DNA of 41,279 nucleotides from Bacteroidales bacterium (GTDB lineage Bacteria; Bacteroidota; Bacteroidia; Bacteroidales; JAGONC01). Below, in pieces: positions 1 to 9,186 of the stretch (position 1 is the stretch's first letter; each line of letters begins with the position of its first letter). The stretch covers positions 1 to 41,279 of the forward strand of contig JAQUQD010000021.1 of the NCBI GenBank assembly GCA_028716265.1, written 5' to 3'. The notes beneath the pieces are model-generated. The model was not told the DNA's origin and searched no databases. It was given only the letters and a program-made list of their open reading frames with translations. The position numbers and the translations under genes were made by a program.

Positions 1-204
1 CATCATTTCCTTTGTGGAATAGTATGAAAAGGGTTGATGACCGTCGATCAGGTTGTGCAATAAGTCCTTCAGCTCCTGACCGTCCTTGCCTTCCGTCCCG
101 TTATAAAACCCTGACGGCTGGGCGTGGAGCCTTGTGAGGAGTTGGGAAGCCAGTAGCCCGATGAATAAAAAAAATACTTTCCGGATGGCACGTCTATTCA
201 TCAT
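1..204 (-). CDS. Endonuclease I family secreted nuclease (N-terminal part)
   Basis: This reading frame starts at an ATG at 204-202 and runs off the left edge, so only the first 68 residues are visible. They comprise a positively charged start, a hydrophobic stretch ending in LHAQ that reads as a Sec signal peptide (about residues 1-28), and then the opening of a mature domain with FYNGTEGKDG, LLHNLIDGH and FSYYST. This pattern matches the N-terminus of the Endonuclease I family (secreted or periplasmic DNA/RNA nucleases). The start overlaps the stop of the upstream DUF5689 lipoprotein gene by 11 bases, which implies translational coupling in one operon with that gene and the TonB receptor. 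The catalytic part lies outside the window, so activity cannot be judged. Confidence 0.8.
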   Translation of the reverse strand, partial: MMNRRAIRKVFFLFIGLLASQLLTRLHAQPSGFYNGTEGKDGQELKDLLHNLIDGHQPFSYYSTKEMM

Positions 205-1990
205 AGAGCTTGACGTTATCAACACGGTAAGAGGATGTAAGACCCGTATTGCCGTTTCCGTGATATTTAAATCCGACATAGGCATTTCCTGAAAAGTCTG
301 ATAGGTCGATCACACCCGAAAAGATCCACCCATGTTCCGGATCCGTTTGCCCAGCCAGGATACAATTCAGCTCCGTCCACGTTGCGCCGACAATGTTGAC
401 ACCGTTGAAGTCCGTGGAGATCCAGACAGAGAGTCCGTCATGAGTCCAGTAGGCTTGTGCGCTTTCAAAGGTGAGTTTTGGATTGTTCATTGCATCCAGG
501 TCAATAGGAGGTGTGATCAGCCAGCACTCATTTTCCTCATTGGAATTAAAGCTGGTTCCCTGAGCGTACACATTGCTGTCGAACTCCTTGGCGCGCCAGA
601 GTCTGCTGCCGATGGTCGCTTCATTCAGCCATCCCGAAAGGGAAATGTCCATATCATTGGACTGGGTTTCAAAATCCTCGTTGATGGAGGTCACTCCGCC
701 TCCCGCACCACTTGCGTTGATGATCACATCGTCGATACGAAGGCTGGATGATTCGGTGTTGCTCCCACGATACTTAAAGCCAATATAGCAGTTGCCTGGA
801 TAAGCCGAAAGGTCGATGTTCCCTGAGGCTATCCATTCATGGTCAGGATCATTCTTACCGGCGATACGTGCTTCCAGTCGAGTCCAATTTGCAGTAGAGA
901 CATCGGTACCATTGAAATCCGAGGAGATCCACACTGTCAGTCCATCCTCTGACTGGTGCTCCCAGTAAGCCTTTGCACTCGTGAAAGAAAGGTACTTGGT
1001 TCCCTGGATCCTGACTGGTGGAGTGATCAACCAGGAGACCATTTCCGACAATCCGGAATTGTATCCGGAAGCCTGGGCATATTTATTCCCGTCGTATTCC
1101 TTGGACTGCCATTTTCTGTTTCCTTTCTCATTAATATTGAGCCATTTATCAAGAACAATATCTGCATCCGGTGTCGTGCTGCTGAAGGTTTCGTTGATCT
1201 CATCAACCGGTTCGATATCTCCTCCCCCACCTCCTTCACAACGTTCGCCGTCGAGGTCCACTTCGTATTCAGTACGTATATATAACTGATAATCAGCACC
1301 GTATTTACTAACGATCCCGATGATCTTACCATTACCTTCCGGAACCTCACTGGTGGCAAAATTGGCGTAATTACTTGTTCTGACAATTAACGAGTTGCCG
1401 TGGCAATCTTCAAGCATGCGATTGGCAGATGCATCCGCGTCAGCATATGTCTTGTCGAGTTCGGATGTCATAAACTGGACACTATCCAGTTCCACCAGAT
1501 GCGATTCGTAGCCTCCGTTCTGTATCTTGCTGATCGTAACTCTTTCCGGTGTGACATATTTCTGGTTGGCAAGGATGATGATATTCGAATCATTATCCAC
1601 GTTGTCGATCTGGTGGAGAGCGTTATAAGTAGAGAGGATGCAATTTTTCAGGTAGACCCGGATGGAATCCCCCAGGCGCAATCCGCCCGACTCGAGAAGG
1701 TGCACGTTGATACCTCCTGTGGCATCCTGGATAAACGCACTGCGGTAAATATTGCCCGAGGTCTCATCCATGGTGACCACCGCATACAGCGACATATCAC
1801 CAGAAAATGTATATGTGCCCTCGTCTTCGTATAGCTGATAAAGATCCGCAATGGTAACCAGGTCACCTACCGGGATATCACCGATCGGAGGCGTATCGAA
1901 TTCCTGTTTTACACAGCCTGTCAGCAACAGGATGATCCAGCTGAGCAAAAGAACATGTACGGGGCCGGAACGGTCATAAAATCTTGTCAT
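194..1990 (-). CDS. DUF5689 lipoprotein with two choice-of-anchor-J modules
   Basis: A 598-residue probable outer-membrane lipoprotein. It has a hydrophobic N-terminus ending in the lipobox LLTGC (Cys about 26). Residues about 40-250 resemble DUF5689, a domain common in Bacteroidota secreted proteins and often found beside nucleases; telling strings are YRSAFIQDATGGI and LGDSIRVYLK. A glycine-rich linker (GGGGGD) leads to two similar modules at about 265-430 and 440-598. Each contains SWLITPP or CWLITPP, LTVWISSDFNG or LSVWISTDFNG, and YIGFKYRG or YVGFKYHG, which is the choice-of-anchor-J / cleaved-adhesin fold, usually a carbohydrate- or surface-binding jelly roll. The gene starts 10 bases after the TonB receptor stop and overlaps the endonuclease I start, so the three form an operon. 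I infer that it acts as a SusD-like surface partner of the receptor; no SusD homologue is present. Confidence 0.85.
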   Translation of the reverse strand: MTRFYDRSGPVHVLLLSWIILLLTGCVKQEFDTPPIGDIPVGDLVTIADLYQLYEDEGTYTFSGDMSLYAVVTMDETSGNIYRSAFIQDATGGINVHLLESGGLRLGDSIRVYLKNCILSTYNALHQIDNVDNDSNIIILANQKYVTPERVTISKIQNGGYESHLVELDSVQFMTSELDKTYADADASANRMLEDCHGNSLIVRTSNYANFATSEVPEGNGKIIGIVSKYGADYQLYIRTEYEVDLDGERCEGGGGGDIEPVDEINETFSSTTPDADIVLDKWLNINEKGNRKWQSKEYDGNKYAQASGYNSGLSEMVSWLITPPVRIQGTKYLSFTSAKAYWEHQSEDGLTVWISSDFNGTDVSTANWTRLEARIAGKNDPDHEWIASGNIDLSAYPGNCYIGFKYRGSNTESSSLRIDDVIINASGAGGGVTSINEDFETQSNDMDISLSGWLNEATIGSRLWRAKEFDSNVYAQGTSFNSNEENECWLITPPIDLDAMNNPKLTFESAQAYWTHDGLSVWISTDFNGVNIVGATWTELNCILAGQTDPEHGWIFSGVIDLSDFSGNAYVGFKYHGNGNTGLTSSYRVDNVKLYDE

Positions 1991-2000
1991 ATAGGGTGAA

Positions 2001-4526
2001 TTAGAGTCTGAATGTCAAATTGATGTAAAACGTCCTTCCGAATATGTAATAATAACGGGGAGGAAATTTGGAGATATCATCCGTATCGTACCTGAACTGT
2101 TCATAACCGCCCGATGCGAGGTCGGTGGCATTCAGCAGGTTGTTAAGACTGATATTCAGTCCAATATAATAGTTCTTAATTTTCCATGATTTTCCACCGT
2201 AGATATCGACCGTATATCCATTATCCAGTTTTTCCTGTTCCAGCAGCTGTTTCAGGCGGATATCGTCCTCGGTCAGGTTGGAGGCTGCCTCCTCGGTACG
2301 GCGGTCAGGGTTGATCTCAAGATAGGTGTCGCCAAAGTAATTGAAGTTGCATCCTATCCACCAGTAGCGTGAGGAGCTGTATCTCAGTCCGGCGGATGCG
2401 ATGGTCTGGGGCATCCCTCCGACATAATAATTTTTGATGTAGACCTTCCGGTTGGAAAGCACTTCCGAGCTGTTGTCTTCCGAGATCGTGGCATCGGGGC
2501 GCGATGAATAATAAAATTCGCCCATCCCCAGTGTCCCGGTCAGCGAAAGAGCACTGGTCAGGTTGATCTCCGCACCCAGTTCGAAGCCTGCATGGATCTC
2601 ATCCACATTGGTCATCTGGTAATTGACAAAGGTGTTGAGGTCCTCATGGTAGAAGCTCCTCGACCAGGTCTGGTCATTGAACGCCGTGTAGTAGAAGGTC
2701 AGTCTTCCCTTGGCGCGTGCCATTCTGAGGAAATAACTGGCTTCTGCGGAGATGATCTGTTCACTCCTCAGGTCGGGGACCACATGATCCCGTGTTCTGA
2801 GCGAGACGTATGAATTCCAGAAATAGGGTGCGCGTGTCAGGTAAGCGGCGCTGGCCACCAGGTAGTTCCTTCCGTTGATCTTGTAGGTAAGTCCTGCCTT
2901 GAGGCCATAGTTTCCGAACTGCTGCTTTTCAGAATCCCCGTATGAGTTCTGCGGAAAATGGCCGTTTTGCATGTTCCCCGTACGCCAGAATGAGGTAAAG
3001 GATGCTGTTCCCGTCAGATAGAAATCAACGCGGGAATAGGAAAAATTTCCCTGGGCAAAGAGTGTGTATGAATTAATGTTGGCTGTGTAATCATACGAAT
3101 AGCGGTCGCCTTCCCTTACCATATGATTGGGACGCCGCAGATCGCTCTGCGACTCATCTGTGATGACCATCGGTTCCTGATCCGCGTATTTATCCACATC
3201 CAGCCAGAATTCCCCGCCCAGCAGGTCGTCCACGACGCTGAAGTGGAAGCCTTTGTACCAGTTGAGCTGGATACCGCCATGCAGAAGGATGTGTTCATTG
3301 ATATTCTTCTGGAGGCGTGAGGTAAAGGCTATCTGGCTTTTGTCACCGCGCCGGTCCTCCACGATGTATTTGGAGCGGTAGCCTGTCACTGTGTTGCCCT
3401 CTATCCCTTCGGCATCGTTGACGGTGTAGAGGAACTTGCTATTCGCAAAATAGAAGTCATCCCAGGTGATCTGACGGTATGCTTCATCTGTTTCCCAGAG
3501 GGTCTGTACCCGCTCGGCATTTTCTTGGTCGCCCTCACCCAGGTAATAGCTGGGGAGGTTCCGGTAATAGTCAGGCCGGGGGTCGTTGGCTTCTGTCCAA
3601 TTGAGGGCCGTATAGCCGCCTCTTCCGAAAGTGTACGACAGGGCTGAGGTAAGTCTGGTCTTCGCATCCATAGTCCAGTAGTGGTTCAGCATCAGGATGG
3701 GCTGATGGTAATTGGAGACCCTGCTGTTCCGTTTCTCTCCGCGTTGAAATCCCCAGTAAGGATTATAATAATTACTTCCTGCAAGATCATTGGCTTCCTG
3801 GATCGCAAGTCCATTCTGTCCACGTTTTGCAGGTGAGCCAATTCCGACCAATCCAAGGCTGTGGGCCGGGGAGAATTCCTTTTCAACACTTAAGAAATAG
3901 GACCAGGCATCGTAGAATGTACCATCGACATATCCTTCCTTCGACCACCGGCGTGAACCGGAAAATGATATCGCCCATCCATTTTCCATCTTCCCGGTGG
4001 AAGCGATGGCCATGATCCGGTTTCGGTAGGCCTGATTGGTGAGCGAGTAGGTGAGCTTGATCCCACGGCTGAACTGAGAGGCACGTACATCCAGGTAGGT
4101 AAGTCCTCCGATGCCACCAAATCCAAAATCATTGGGTGAAAGGCCCAGATAGTTCTCCTGGCTCCGGAAGGCATCATTCAGTCCACCCCAGGAAGACCAG
4201 AACGTCCGGCCGGTTTCCATATCGTTCATCGGCACGCCATTGATCATCACCTGTGTATTTTCCGTATCATAGCCCCGCATCCGGAACCGCGCCGAGCCAA
4301 AAGTATACCCAGCAGTGGATGCAAAGATATCCCTTGATGACTGCAATAATCCTGATATATCCTGCCCCTGGTCATAGCCGTCAAGTTCGGATTGTGAAAG
4401 TGTAACGGCTGGCAACGTATTGATATCCCGTTCATTCATCTGGGTGGTGTCAGCCTGGCCATGGGCGATGGTGTACAGCAGGGTGAAGGCAGCCAGGAAC
4501 AGGAAGCGGTATAATCTTATCCCCAT
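2001..4526 (-). CDS. TonB-dependent outer-membrane receptor
   Basis: An outer-membrane active transporter of 841 residues. The open frame extends ten codons upstream to a TTG, but the ATG at 4526 is the better start. It begins a clean signal peptide (MGIRLYRFLFLAA to HGQA), while the TTG falls inside a TAATTTTG promoter box. After a short spacer comes the plug domain (about residues 30-150, with FRMRGYDTENTQVMINGVPM and FGFGGIGG). A long beta-barrel rich in aromatic and alternating residues follows, ending in YINLTFRL with a terminal hydrophobic strand. It lacks the carboxypeptidase-regulatory-like domain typical of SusC proteins. The operon continues with the DUF5689 lipoprotein and endonuclease I, and a secreted nuclease is divergently transcribed. 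The likely cargo is therefore nucleic-acid breakdown products or phosphate-containing compounds; this is inference from context. Confidence 0.9.
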   Translation of the reverse strand: MGIRLYRFLFLAAFTLLYTIAHGQADTTQMNERDINTLPAVTLSQSELDGYDQGQDISGLLQSSRDIFASTAGYTFGSARFRMRGYDTENTQVMINGVPMNDMETGRTFWSSWGGLNDAFRSQENYLGLSPNDFGFGGIGGLTYLDVRASQFSRGIKLTYSLTNQAYRNRIMAIASTGKMENGWAISFSGSRRWSKEGYVDGTFYDAWSYFLSVEKEFSPAHSLGLVGIGSPAKRGQNGLAIQEANDLAGSNYYNPYWGFQRGEKRNSRVSNYHQPILMLNHYWTMDAKTRLTSALSYTFGRGGYTALNWTEANDPRPDYYRNLPSYYLGEGDQENAERVQTLWETDEAYRQITWDDFYFANSKFLYTVNDAEGIEGNTVTGYRSKYIVEDRRGDKSQIAFTSRLQKNINEHILLHGGIQLNWYKGFHFSVVDDLLGGEFWLDVDKYADQEPMVITDESQSDLRRPNHMVREGDRYSYDYTANINSYTLFAQGNFSYSRVDFYLTGTASFTSFWRTGNMQNGHFPQNSYGDSEKQQFGNYGLKAGLTYKINGRNYLVASAAYLTRAPYFWNSYVSLRTRDHVVPDLRSEQIISAEASYFLRMARAKGRLTFYYTAFNDQTWSRSFYHEDLNTFVNYQMTNVDEIHAGFELGAEINLTSALSLTGTLGMGEFYYSSRPDATISEDNSSEVLSNRKVYIKNYYVGGMPQTIASAGLRYSSSRYWWIGCNFNYFGDTYLEINPDRRTEEAASNLTEDDIRLKQLLEQEKLDNGYTVDIYGGKSWKIKNYYIGLNISLNNLLNATDLASGGYEQFRYDTDDISKFPPRYYYIFGRTFYINLTFRL

Positions 4527-4553
4527 AAACAATGAAGTGTTCAGCAACGGATG

Positions 4554-4561
4554 CAAAATTA
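4554..4561 (-). promoter_or_regulatory. Bacteroidota -7 promoter box for the TonB receptor operon
   Basis: TAATTTTG on the minus strand fits TAnnTTTG and lies 28 bases before the ATG at 4526. No convincing -33 TTG was seen. A related TAATTTTA on the plus strand (about 4602-4609) may serve the divergent nuclease gene, so the 105-base gap probably carries back-to-back promoters. Confidence 0.55.
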
Positions 4562-4631
4562 AGATTATTCTTTCATGTTTTAGCCGGGGTCGTGGTAAAG
4601 TGTTAATTTTACGGCTGAAGAAAGGGTCACC

Positions 4632-5678
4632 ATGCCATTGACGTTTCGAAGCATCCTTGTATTTTTAATGGTCTTTGTCACCAGCCTGACTCATTCGCAG
4701 GAGGAAAAGAGTTACCAACTTTTATGTGTGGCATTTTACAACCTTGAGAACCTGTTCGACACGATCAACGATCCCTCCATCAATGATGAAGAATTCCTTC
4801 CGGATGGAAAGAACAGCTGGACGGGAAAAAGGTACCGGGAGAAGCTGGATCATTTATCCACGGTCATTTCCAGGATAGGTACGGATCTATGCCCGGACGG
4901 GCCTGTCATTCTGGGGATTTCCGAAGTGGAAAACCGGAAGGTTCTGGAGGATCTTGTCAGGGAGGAAGGGATCAGGTCAAAGGATTACCAGATCGTCCAT
5001 TTTGATACTCCAGACCGCAGGGGTATCGATGTGGGCCTGCTATACCAGCCGGCCTTTTTCAGGTTGCTCCATGCAACCTCCCACAGGCTGTCAATCCCCG
5101 GGGAGCCCGAATACCGTACCAGGGACCAGCTGGTGGTATCCGGGGTCTGCGAGCATGATACGCTTCATTTCATCGTAGGGCACTGGCCCTCCCGGAGCAG
5201 CGGTGAAAAGGTGACGCTGCCCTACCGCGTGGCCGCCGCAACCCTTGCCAGAAACATCGTCGACTCGATCTTCGCTGTTTCATCCCAAGCGAAGATCATC
5301 CTGATGGGCGACCTGAACGACAATCCCACCGATAAAAGTGTTCTGAAAGTGCTGGGAACGACGGCCTCCAAAGAACATGCAACGAACGGCATCCTTTACA
5401 ATCCGATGACCCAGCTTTATAAAAAAGGCATCGGTTCCCTGGCTTACCGGGACGCGTGGAGCCTTTTTGACCAGATGATCCTGTCGGCGTCCCTGGTGCA
5501 CGGCGATCTGGATTCCTACCGGTTTTACAGGGTAAAGGTCTTCAACGAAAGGTTCCTCGCCCAGCCTGAAGGGGAATTCAAAGGCTATCCTTACCGGACC
5601 TATGGCGGAGGCGTGTACATGGGGGGGTACAGCGATCATTTTCCGGTGTACCTGTACCTTTATAAAGAAGCCCGTTGA
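4632..5678 (+). CDS. Secreted endonuclease/exonuclease/phosphatase family protein
   Basis: A 348-residue secreted metal-dependent phosphodiesterase of the EEP (DNase I-like) fold. A signal peptide covers about residues 1-23 (to THSQ). Family motifs appear in order: FYNLENLFD (about 34-42), the metal-binding Glu in ISEVENRKV (about 96-104), GHWPSRSSG (about 180), GDLNDNP (about 226-232) with the conserved Asp and Asn, and YSDHFPVYL near the C-terminus with the catalytic Asp-His pair. All key residues are present and the length is normal for the secreted Bacteroidota form. It is transcribed away from the TonB receptor operon that also encodes a DUF5689 lipoprotein and endonuclease I, so joint use in extracellular nucleic-acid degradation is likely. 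The exact substrate cannot be read from sequence. Confidence 0.88.
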   Translation: MPLTFRSILVFLMVFVTSLTHSQEEKSYQLLCVAFYNLENLFDTINDPSINDEEFLPDGKNSWTGKRYREKLDHLSTVISRIGTDLCPDGPVILGISEVENRKVLEDLVREEGIRSKDYQIVHFDTPDRRGIDVGLLYQPAFFRLLHATSHRLSIPGEPEYRTRDQLVVSGVCEHDTLHFIVGHWPSRSSGEKVTLPYRVAAATLARNIVDSIFAVSSQAKIILMGDLNDNPTDKSVLKVLGTTASKEHATNGILYNPMTQLYKKGIGSLAYRDAWSLFDQMILSASLVHGDLDSYRFYRVKVFNERFLAQPEGEFKGYPYRTYGGGVYMGGYSDHFPVYLYLYKEAR

Positions 5679-5679
5679 A

Positions 5680-5783
5680 AATCAAAAAGCAAAGAGGAAG
5701 TTACAAAGATCAAAAGTATTTATGTATTACATGAAACATACTGACTTTTGATATTTGCTTTATGCTTTTTGCTCTTTAATTTG
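5680..5783. repeat. Hairpin of degenerate 7-nt repeats between convergent genes
   Basis: The gap between the EEP nuclease and mfd stops is almost entirely repeat. The right part reads as 7-nt units TTTGATA TTTGCTT TATGCTT TTTGCTC. The left part carries the complementary theme (ATCAAAAAGC, GATCAAAAGTA), so the two sides can pair imperfectly around a central 20-25 base loop. The repeat reaches the mfd stop codon. Because the genes converge here it may act as a two-way terminator; no clean U-tract hairpin was seen. Confidence 0.65.
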
Positions 5784-8700
5784 AATCTTGACTGATGTTC
5801 CTCAGATACCCCAATGCCTCAAATACAGTATTAACGGGCTCGATGGACAGGGACAGTCTGTTTTGAGACTCTTTCAGCCTGCAATGGCGGGGATTTCTTT
5901 TAACATAGTCCAGCACTCTGGAGAAGAGTTCTGAGTTATAATAATCCGACTCCTGGTTACTGACAAAATGCCCGGTCAAGCGGCCATTTTTCAGGATGAT
6001 CTTTTCGAAACCGGTATTTTTCGCCAGCCAGCGTAACCTGACGGCATTAATAAGACCGTCGACCTGCTGCGGAATGGTACCGAAGCGGTCAATCATCCGT
6101 TCCAGGTATTTCATCAGCCACTCTTCATTGTCAATGTTGTCCAGCTCTTTGTAAAGGATGAGCCGTTCGCTGATATTGGACACGTAATCATCCGGTATCA
6201 GCAGCTCAAGGTCGGTTTCCAGCTGGCACTCGCGGATGAATTCCGTTGTCTTCTCCATCTTATACAGCTCCCTGAATTCTGCTTCCCTGAGCTCCTGCAG
6301 GGCTTCGTCGAGGATCTTGTGGTACATTTCAAAACCAATTTCGGTGATGAAGCCACTTTGTTCCGCGCCCAGCAGGTTACCCGCCCCGCGGATATCCAGG
6401 TCCCTGAGGGCGATAGAGAATCCACTTCCCAGTTCCGCAAATTCCTCTATTGCCTTGAGCCGTTTCCGGGCTTCGGAGGTCAGGACGGAAAGCGGGGGTG
6501 AGAGCAAATAACAGAATGCCTTTTTGTTCGACCGTCCCACCCTTCCCCTGAGTTGGTGAAGGTCATTCAGGCCATAGTTCTGGGCGTCATTGATAATGAT
6601 GGTATTCACGTTGGGAATATCCAAGCCTGATTCGATGATTGTGGTTGACAGCAGGATATCATAATATCCTTCAATAAAATCAAGCATGGTAGCTTCGAGC
6701 TTTTGTCCTTCCATCTGACCGTGTCCGATAGCGATCTTGACTTCGGGCACGATCCGGGCGATCAGCTGGGCGATGTCGTTGATGTTTTGAATGCGGTTAT
6801 GTACAAAATAGACCTGTCCGCCCCGGGAAAGCTCGTACCGGATGGCGTTACGGATCACATCCTCGTTGAAGGGATGGATCTCGGTCTGGATAGGGTACCG
6901 GTTGGCCGGCGGGGTATTGATGACAGAGAGATCGCGCGCGCCCATCAGGGAAAACTGAAGCGTGCGGGGGATGGGCGTGGCGGTGAGCGTCAGCGTATCT
7001 ACGTTCACCTTGAGTTGTTTCAGCCTTTCTTTGGCCGACACGCCGAATTTCTGTTCCTCGTCGACGATGAGCAGGCCAAGGTCCTTGAAGGCCACATCCT
7101 TGCTGAGCAGCCGGTGGGTGCCGATCAGGATGTCCGTTTTTCCGGATTCCACTTGCTGGAGACTCAGTTTCATATCCTTATGGCTCCTGAACCGGTTGAT
7201 ATAATCCACCCTGCAGGGGAAATCACCAAGCCGTTCACTGAAGGTCCGGTAATGTTGAAAAGCGAGGATGGTGGTGGGTACGAGCACGGCCACCTGCTTG
7301 CTGTCGGCGACGGCTTTGAAGGCAGCGCGGATGGCGACTTCGGTCTTGCCAAAGCCCACATCTCCGCAGATCAACCGGTCCATGGGATGACCGGCCTCCA
7401 TGTCCGCCTTCACATCGTTGGTTGATTTCACCTGGTCAGGCGTATCCTCATAAATGAATGAAGCTTCCAGCTCGTGCTGAAGATAGGAATCGGGAGAGTA
7501 CTGAAATCCTTCGGCTGCCTTTCGCTCCGCGTAGAGCCTGATCAGGTCCTTGGCAATATCCTTGACCTTCTGCTTGGTACGTTCCTTGAGCCTGTTCCAG
7601 GCATTGGAACCCAGCCTGTTCAGTTTGGGAACGCTCCCCTCCTTCCCCACATACTTTGAGATCCGGTGGAGGGAATGAATACTGACATACAGAAGGTCGT
7701 CGTTATCATAGACAATGCGGATGGCTTCCTGGATCCTGCCATTGTTCTCAATCTTTTCAAGCCCTTCATATCTTCCTATGCCGTGGTCAATATGGGTCAC
7801 GTAATCACCGGGATTCAAATTATACAGTTCCTTGATGGTCAAGGCCTCCCGGCCTTTATAATGTTCCCGCAATTCAAAACGGTGATACCGGTCAAAGATC
7901 TGATGATCGGTATACAGGGCGATCTTCAGGTCGTGGTCTATAAATCCTTCATGCAGGCCGAGGTTCAGGGAGGTGAACTCAATATGTTCCTCTTCGGGAA
8001 GGTCCTGCTGAAGATCGGCAACAATGGTATAGATCCGTTCCAGCTGTTTAGGGGCGTCGGTGGTGATGACATTATGGATATGGCTGCGGCTGTTGTTGCG
8101 CAGGTTGTCCATCAGCAGAGTGAAGTTCTTGTTGAACGAAGGCTGGGGTGACAGATGACACTCCACTGACTGACTGTTGTCAAACAGGGAGGTGTTCCCG
8201 AATTCAATGACAGGAAATGACAGCGCATCATGGAGGATCTCCCTGCCTGTAGTAAACAGGTCGTTCAGGAGAAGACCAGAAGGTGTTTGGTCCGAGCGTG
8301 AAAAGGCATCCTCTGCTTTGTGGAATTCCTGGTCAATACGTTCCAGTGTAAACTGGATCTGGTCAAACCACAAAACGGTTTCTGACCTGATATAGGCCAG
8401 AAGCGATTCTCTCATCTCTTTCTGGTTGCGATCCTGGATGTTGGGGAGCAATGTGATCCGGTTAAGTTTTTCAACCGAGAGCTGAGTGACCGGGTCGAAA
8501 GTGCGGATGGATTCGATCTCGTCGCCGGAGAACTCGATCCTGAAAGGATAATCATTTGAAAATGAAAATACATCCACGATCCCTCCCCTGAAGGAGAACT
8601 GTCCGGGTTCGAGAACGAAATCTACCCGTTCAAATGCGTACTCTGCCAGTAGATCCCCTATAAAATCGAGGCTGAGGGCATCTCCTTTCTTTATTTTGAA

Positions 8701-9150
8701 CAGGTTCTTTTTCAGGAAGCTCCTTGTCACCACTTTTTCGCTGAGTGCTTCCGGATAGGTGACGATCATGGAATGACGGTCTTCCGTCCCCAGGCGGCTG
8801 AGGACCTCCGAACGGGAAAGAAGATTCGTGTTGTCGGTATCTTCAATCTGATAATGGCGTTTATAGGAGGTGGGGAAGAAGAGTACTTTTTTCTTGTTAT
8901 AGTTCAGCGACCTCTCACCCGAAAGGTTTTCCAGGTCGTTATAAAAATACGCAGCCGATTCTTTGTCGGGAAGGATGAACAGAAGGTTGCTGCGTAGCTG
9001 GTGGAAGACTGCGGTTCCAAAGAAAGCGCGTGCCGAGCCCACCAGGCCTTTAAGGTGCAATCGGCCGGCGGAGCCGTCCCGGATGACCTCAGTCACTTGC
9101 CGGATGCGTGAATCCTGAGCGTAAAGGGTAATTATTTCTTTTAGGTCCAA
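5776..9150 (-). CDS. mfd: Transcription-repair coupling factor Mfd
   Basis: A 1124-residue ATP-dependent translocase that releases RNA polymerase stalled at DNA damage and recruits UvrA. Order of domains: UvrB-like N-terminal region (1 to about 330); RNA-polymerase-interacting CarD-like domain around 445-540 (GDYVTHIDHGIGRYEGLEKI); helicase core with Walker A GDVGFGKTEVA (about 595), DEEQ box (about 697), TATPIPRTL and QLRGRVGRS; and a C-terminal TRCF domain (about 960-1090). Length is normal. The first codon is TTG: the frame has a stop (the phosphofructokinase stop) 36 bases upstream, no ATG lies between, and the next in-frame Met is about 130 residues in. The GCGGAG just ahead may aid initiation. 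It is probably cotranscribed behind the phosphofructokinase gene. Confidence 0.97.
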   Translation of the reverse strand: MDLKEIITLYAQDSRIRQVTEVIRDGSAGRLHLKGLVGSARAFFGTAVFHQLRSNLLFILPDKESAAYFYNDLENLSGERSLNYNKKKVLFFPTSYKRHYQIEDTDNTNLLSRSEVLSRLGTEDRHSMIVTYPEALSEKVVTRSFLKKNLFKIKKGDALSLDFIGDLLAEYAFERVDFVLEPGQFSFRGGIVDVFSFSNDYPFRIEFSGDEIESIRTFDPVTQLSVEKLNRITLLPNIQDRNQKEMRESLLAYIRSETVLWFDQIQFTLERIDQEFHKAEDAFSRSDQTPSGLLLNDLFTTGREILHDALSFPVIEFGNTSLFDNSQSVECHLSPQPSFNKNFTLLMDNLRNNSRSHIHNVITTDAPKQLERIYTIVADLQQDLPEEEHIEFTSLNLGLHEGFIDHDLKIALYTDHQIFDRYHRFELREHYKGREALTIKELYNLNPGDYVTHIDHGIGRYEGLEKIENNGRIQEAIRIVYDNDDLLYVSIHSLHRISKYVGKEGSVPKLNRLGSNAWNRLKERTKQKVKDIAKDLIRLYAERKAAEGFQYSPDSYLQHELEASFIYEDTPDQVKSTNDVKADMEAGHPMDRLICGDVGFGKTEVAIRAAFKAVADSKQVAVLVPTTILAFQHYRTFSERLGDFPCRVDYINRFRSHKDMKLSLQQVESGKTDILIGTHRLLSKDVAFKDLGLLIVDEEQKFGVSAKERLKQLKVNVDTLTLTATPIPRTLQFSLMGARDLSVINTPPANRYPIQTEIHPFNEDVIRNAIRYELSRGGQVYFVHNRIQNINDIAQLIARIVPEVKIAIGHGQMEGQKLEATMLDFIEGYYDILLSTTIIESGLDIPNVNTIIINDAQNYGLNDLHQLRGRVGRSNKKAFCYLLSPPLSVLTSEARKRLKAIEEFAELGSGFSIALRDLDIRGAGNLLGAEQSGFITEIGFEMYHKILDEALQELREAEFRELYKMEKTTEFIRECQLETDLELLIPDDYVSNISERLILYKELDNIDNEEWLMKYLERMIDRFGTIPQQVDGLINAVRLRWLAKNTGFEKIILKNGRLTGHFVSNQESDYYNSELFSRVLDYVKRNPRHCRLKESQNRLSLSIEPVNTVFEALGYLRNISQDSN

Positions 9151-9186
9151 CTCCGCATTGACTGGTATCGGTGGTTTCCAAAGGTT

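Noticed and set aside
4527-4556. Longer TonB receptor start at a TTG
   Set aside because: The TTG lies within the -7 promoter box, and the added residues spoil the signal peptide.
6703-7425. 240-codon plus-strand frame opposite mfd
   Set aside because: It is antisense to the conserved Mfd helicase core and has no recognisable family; a shadow frame.
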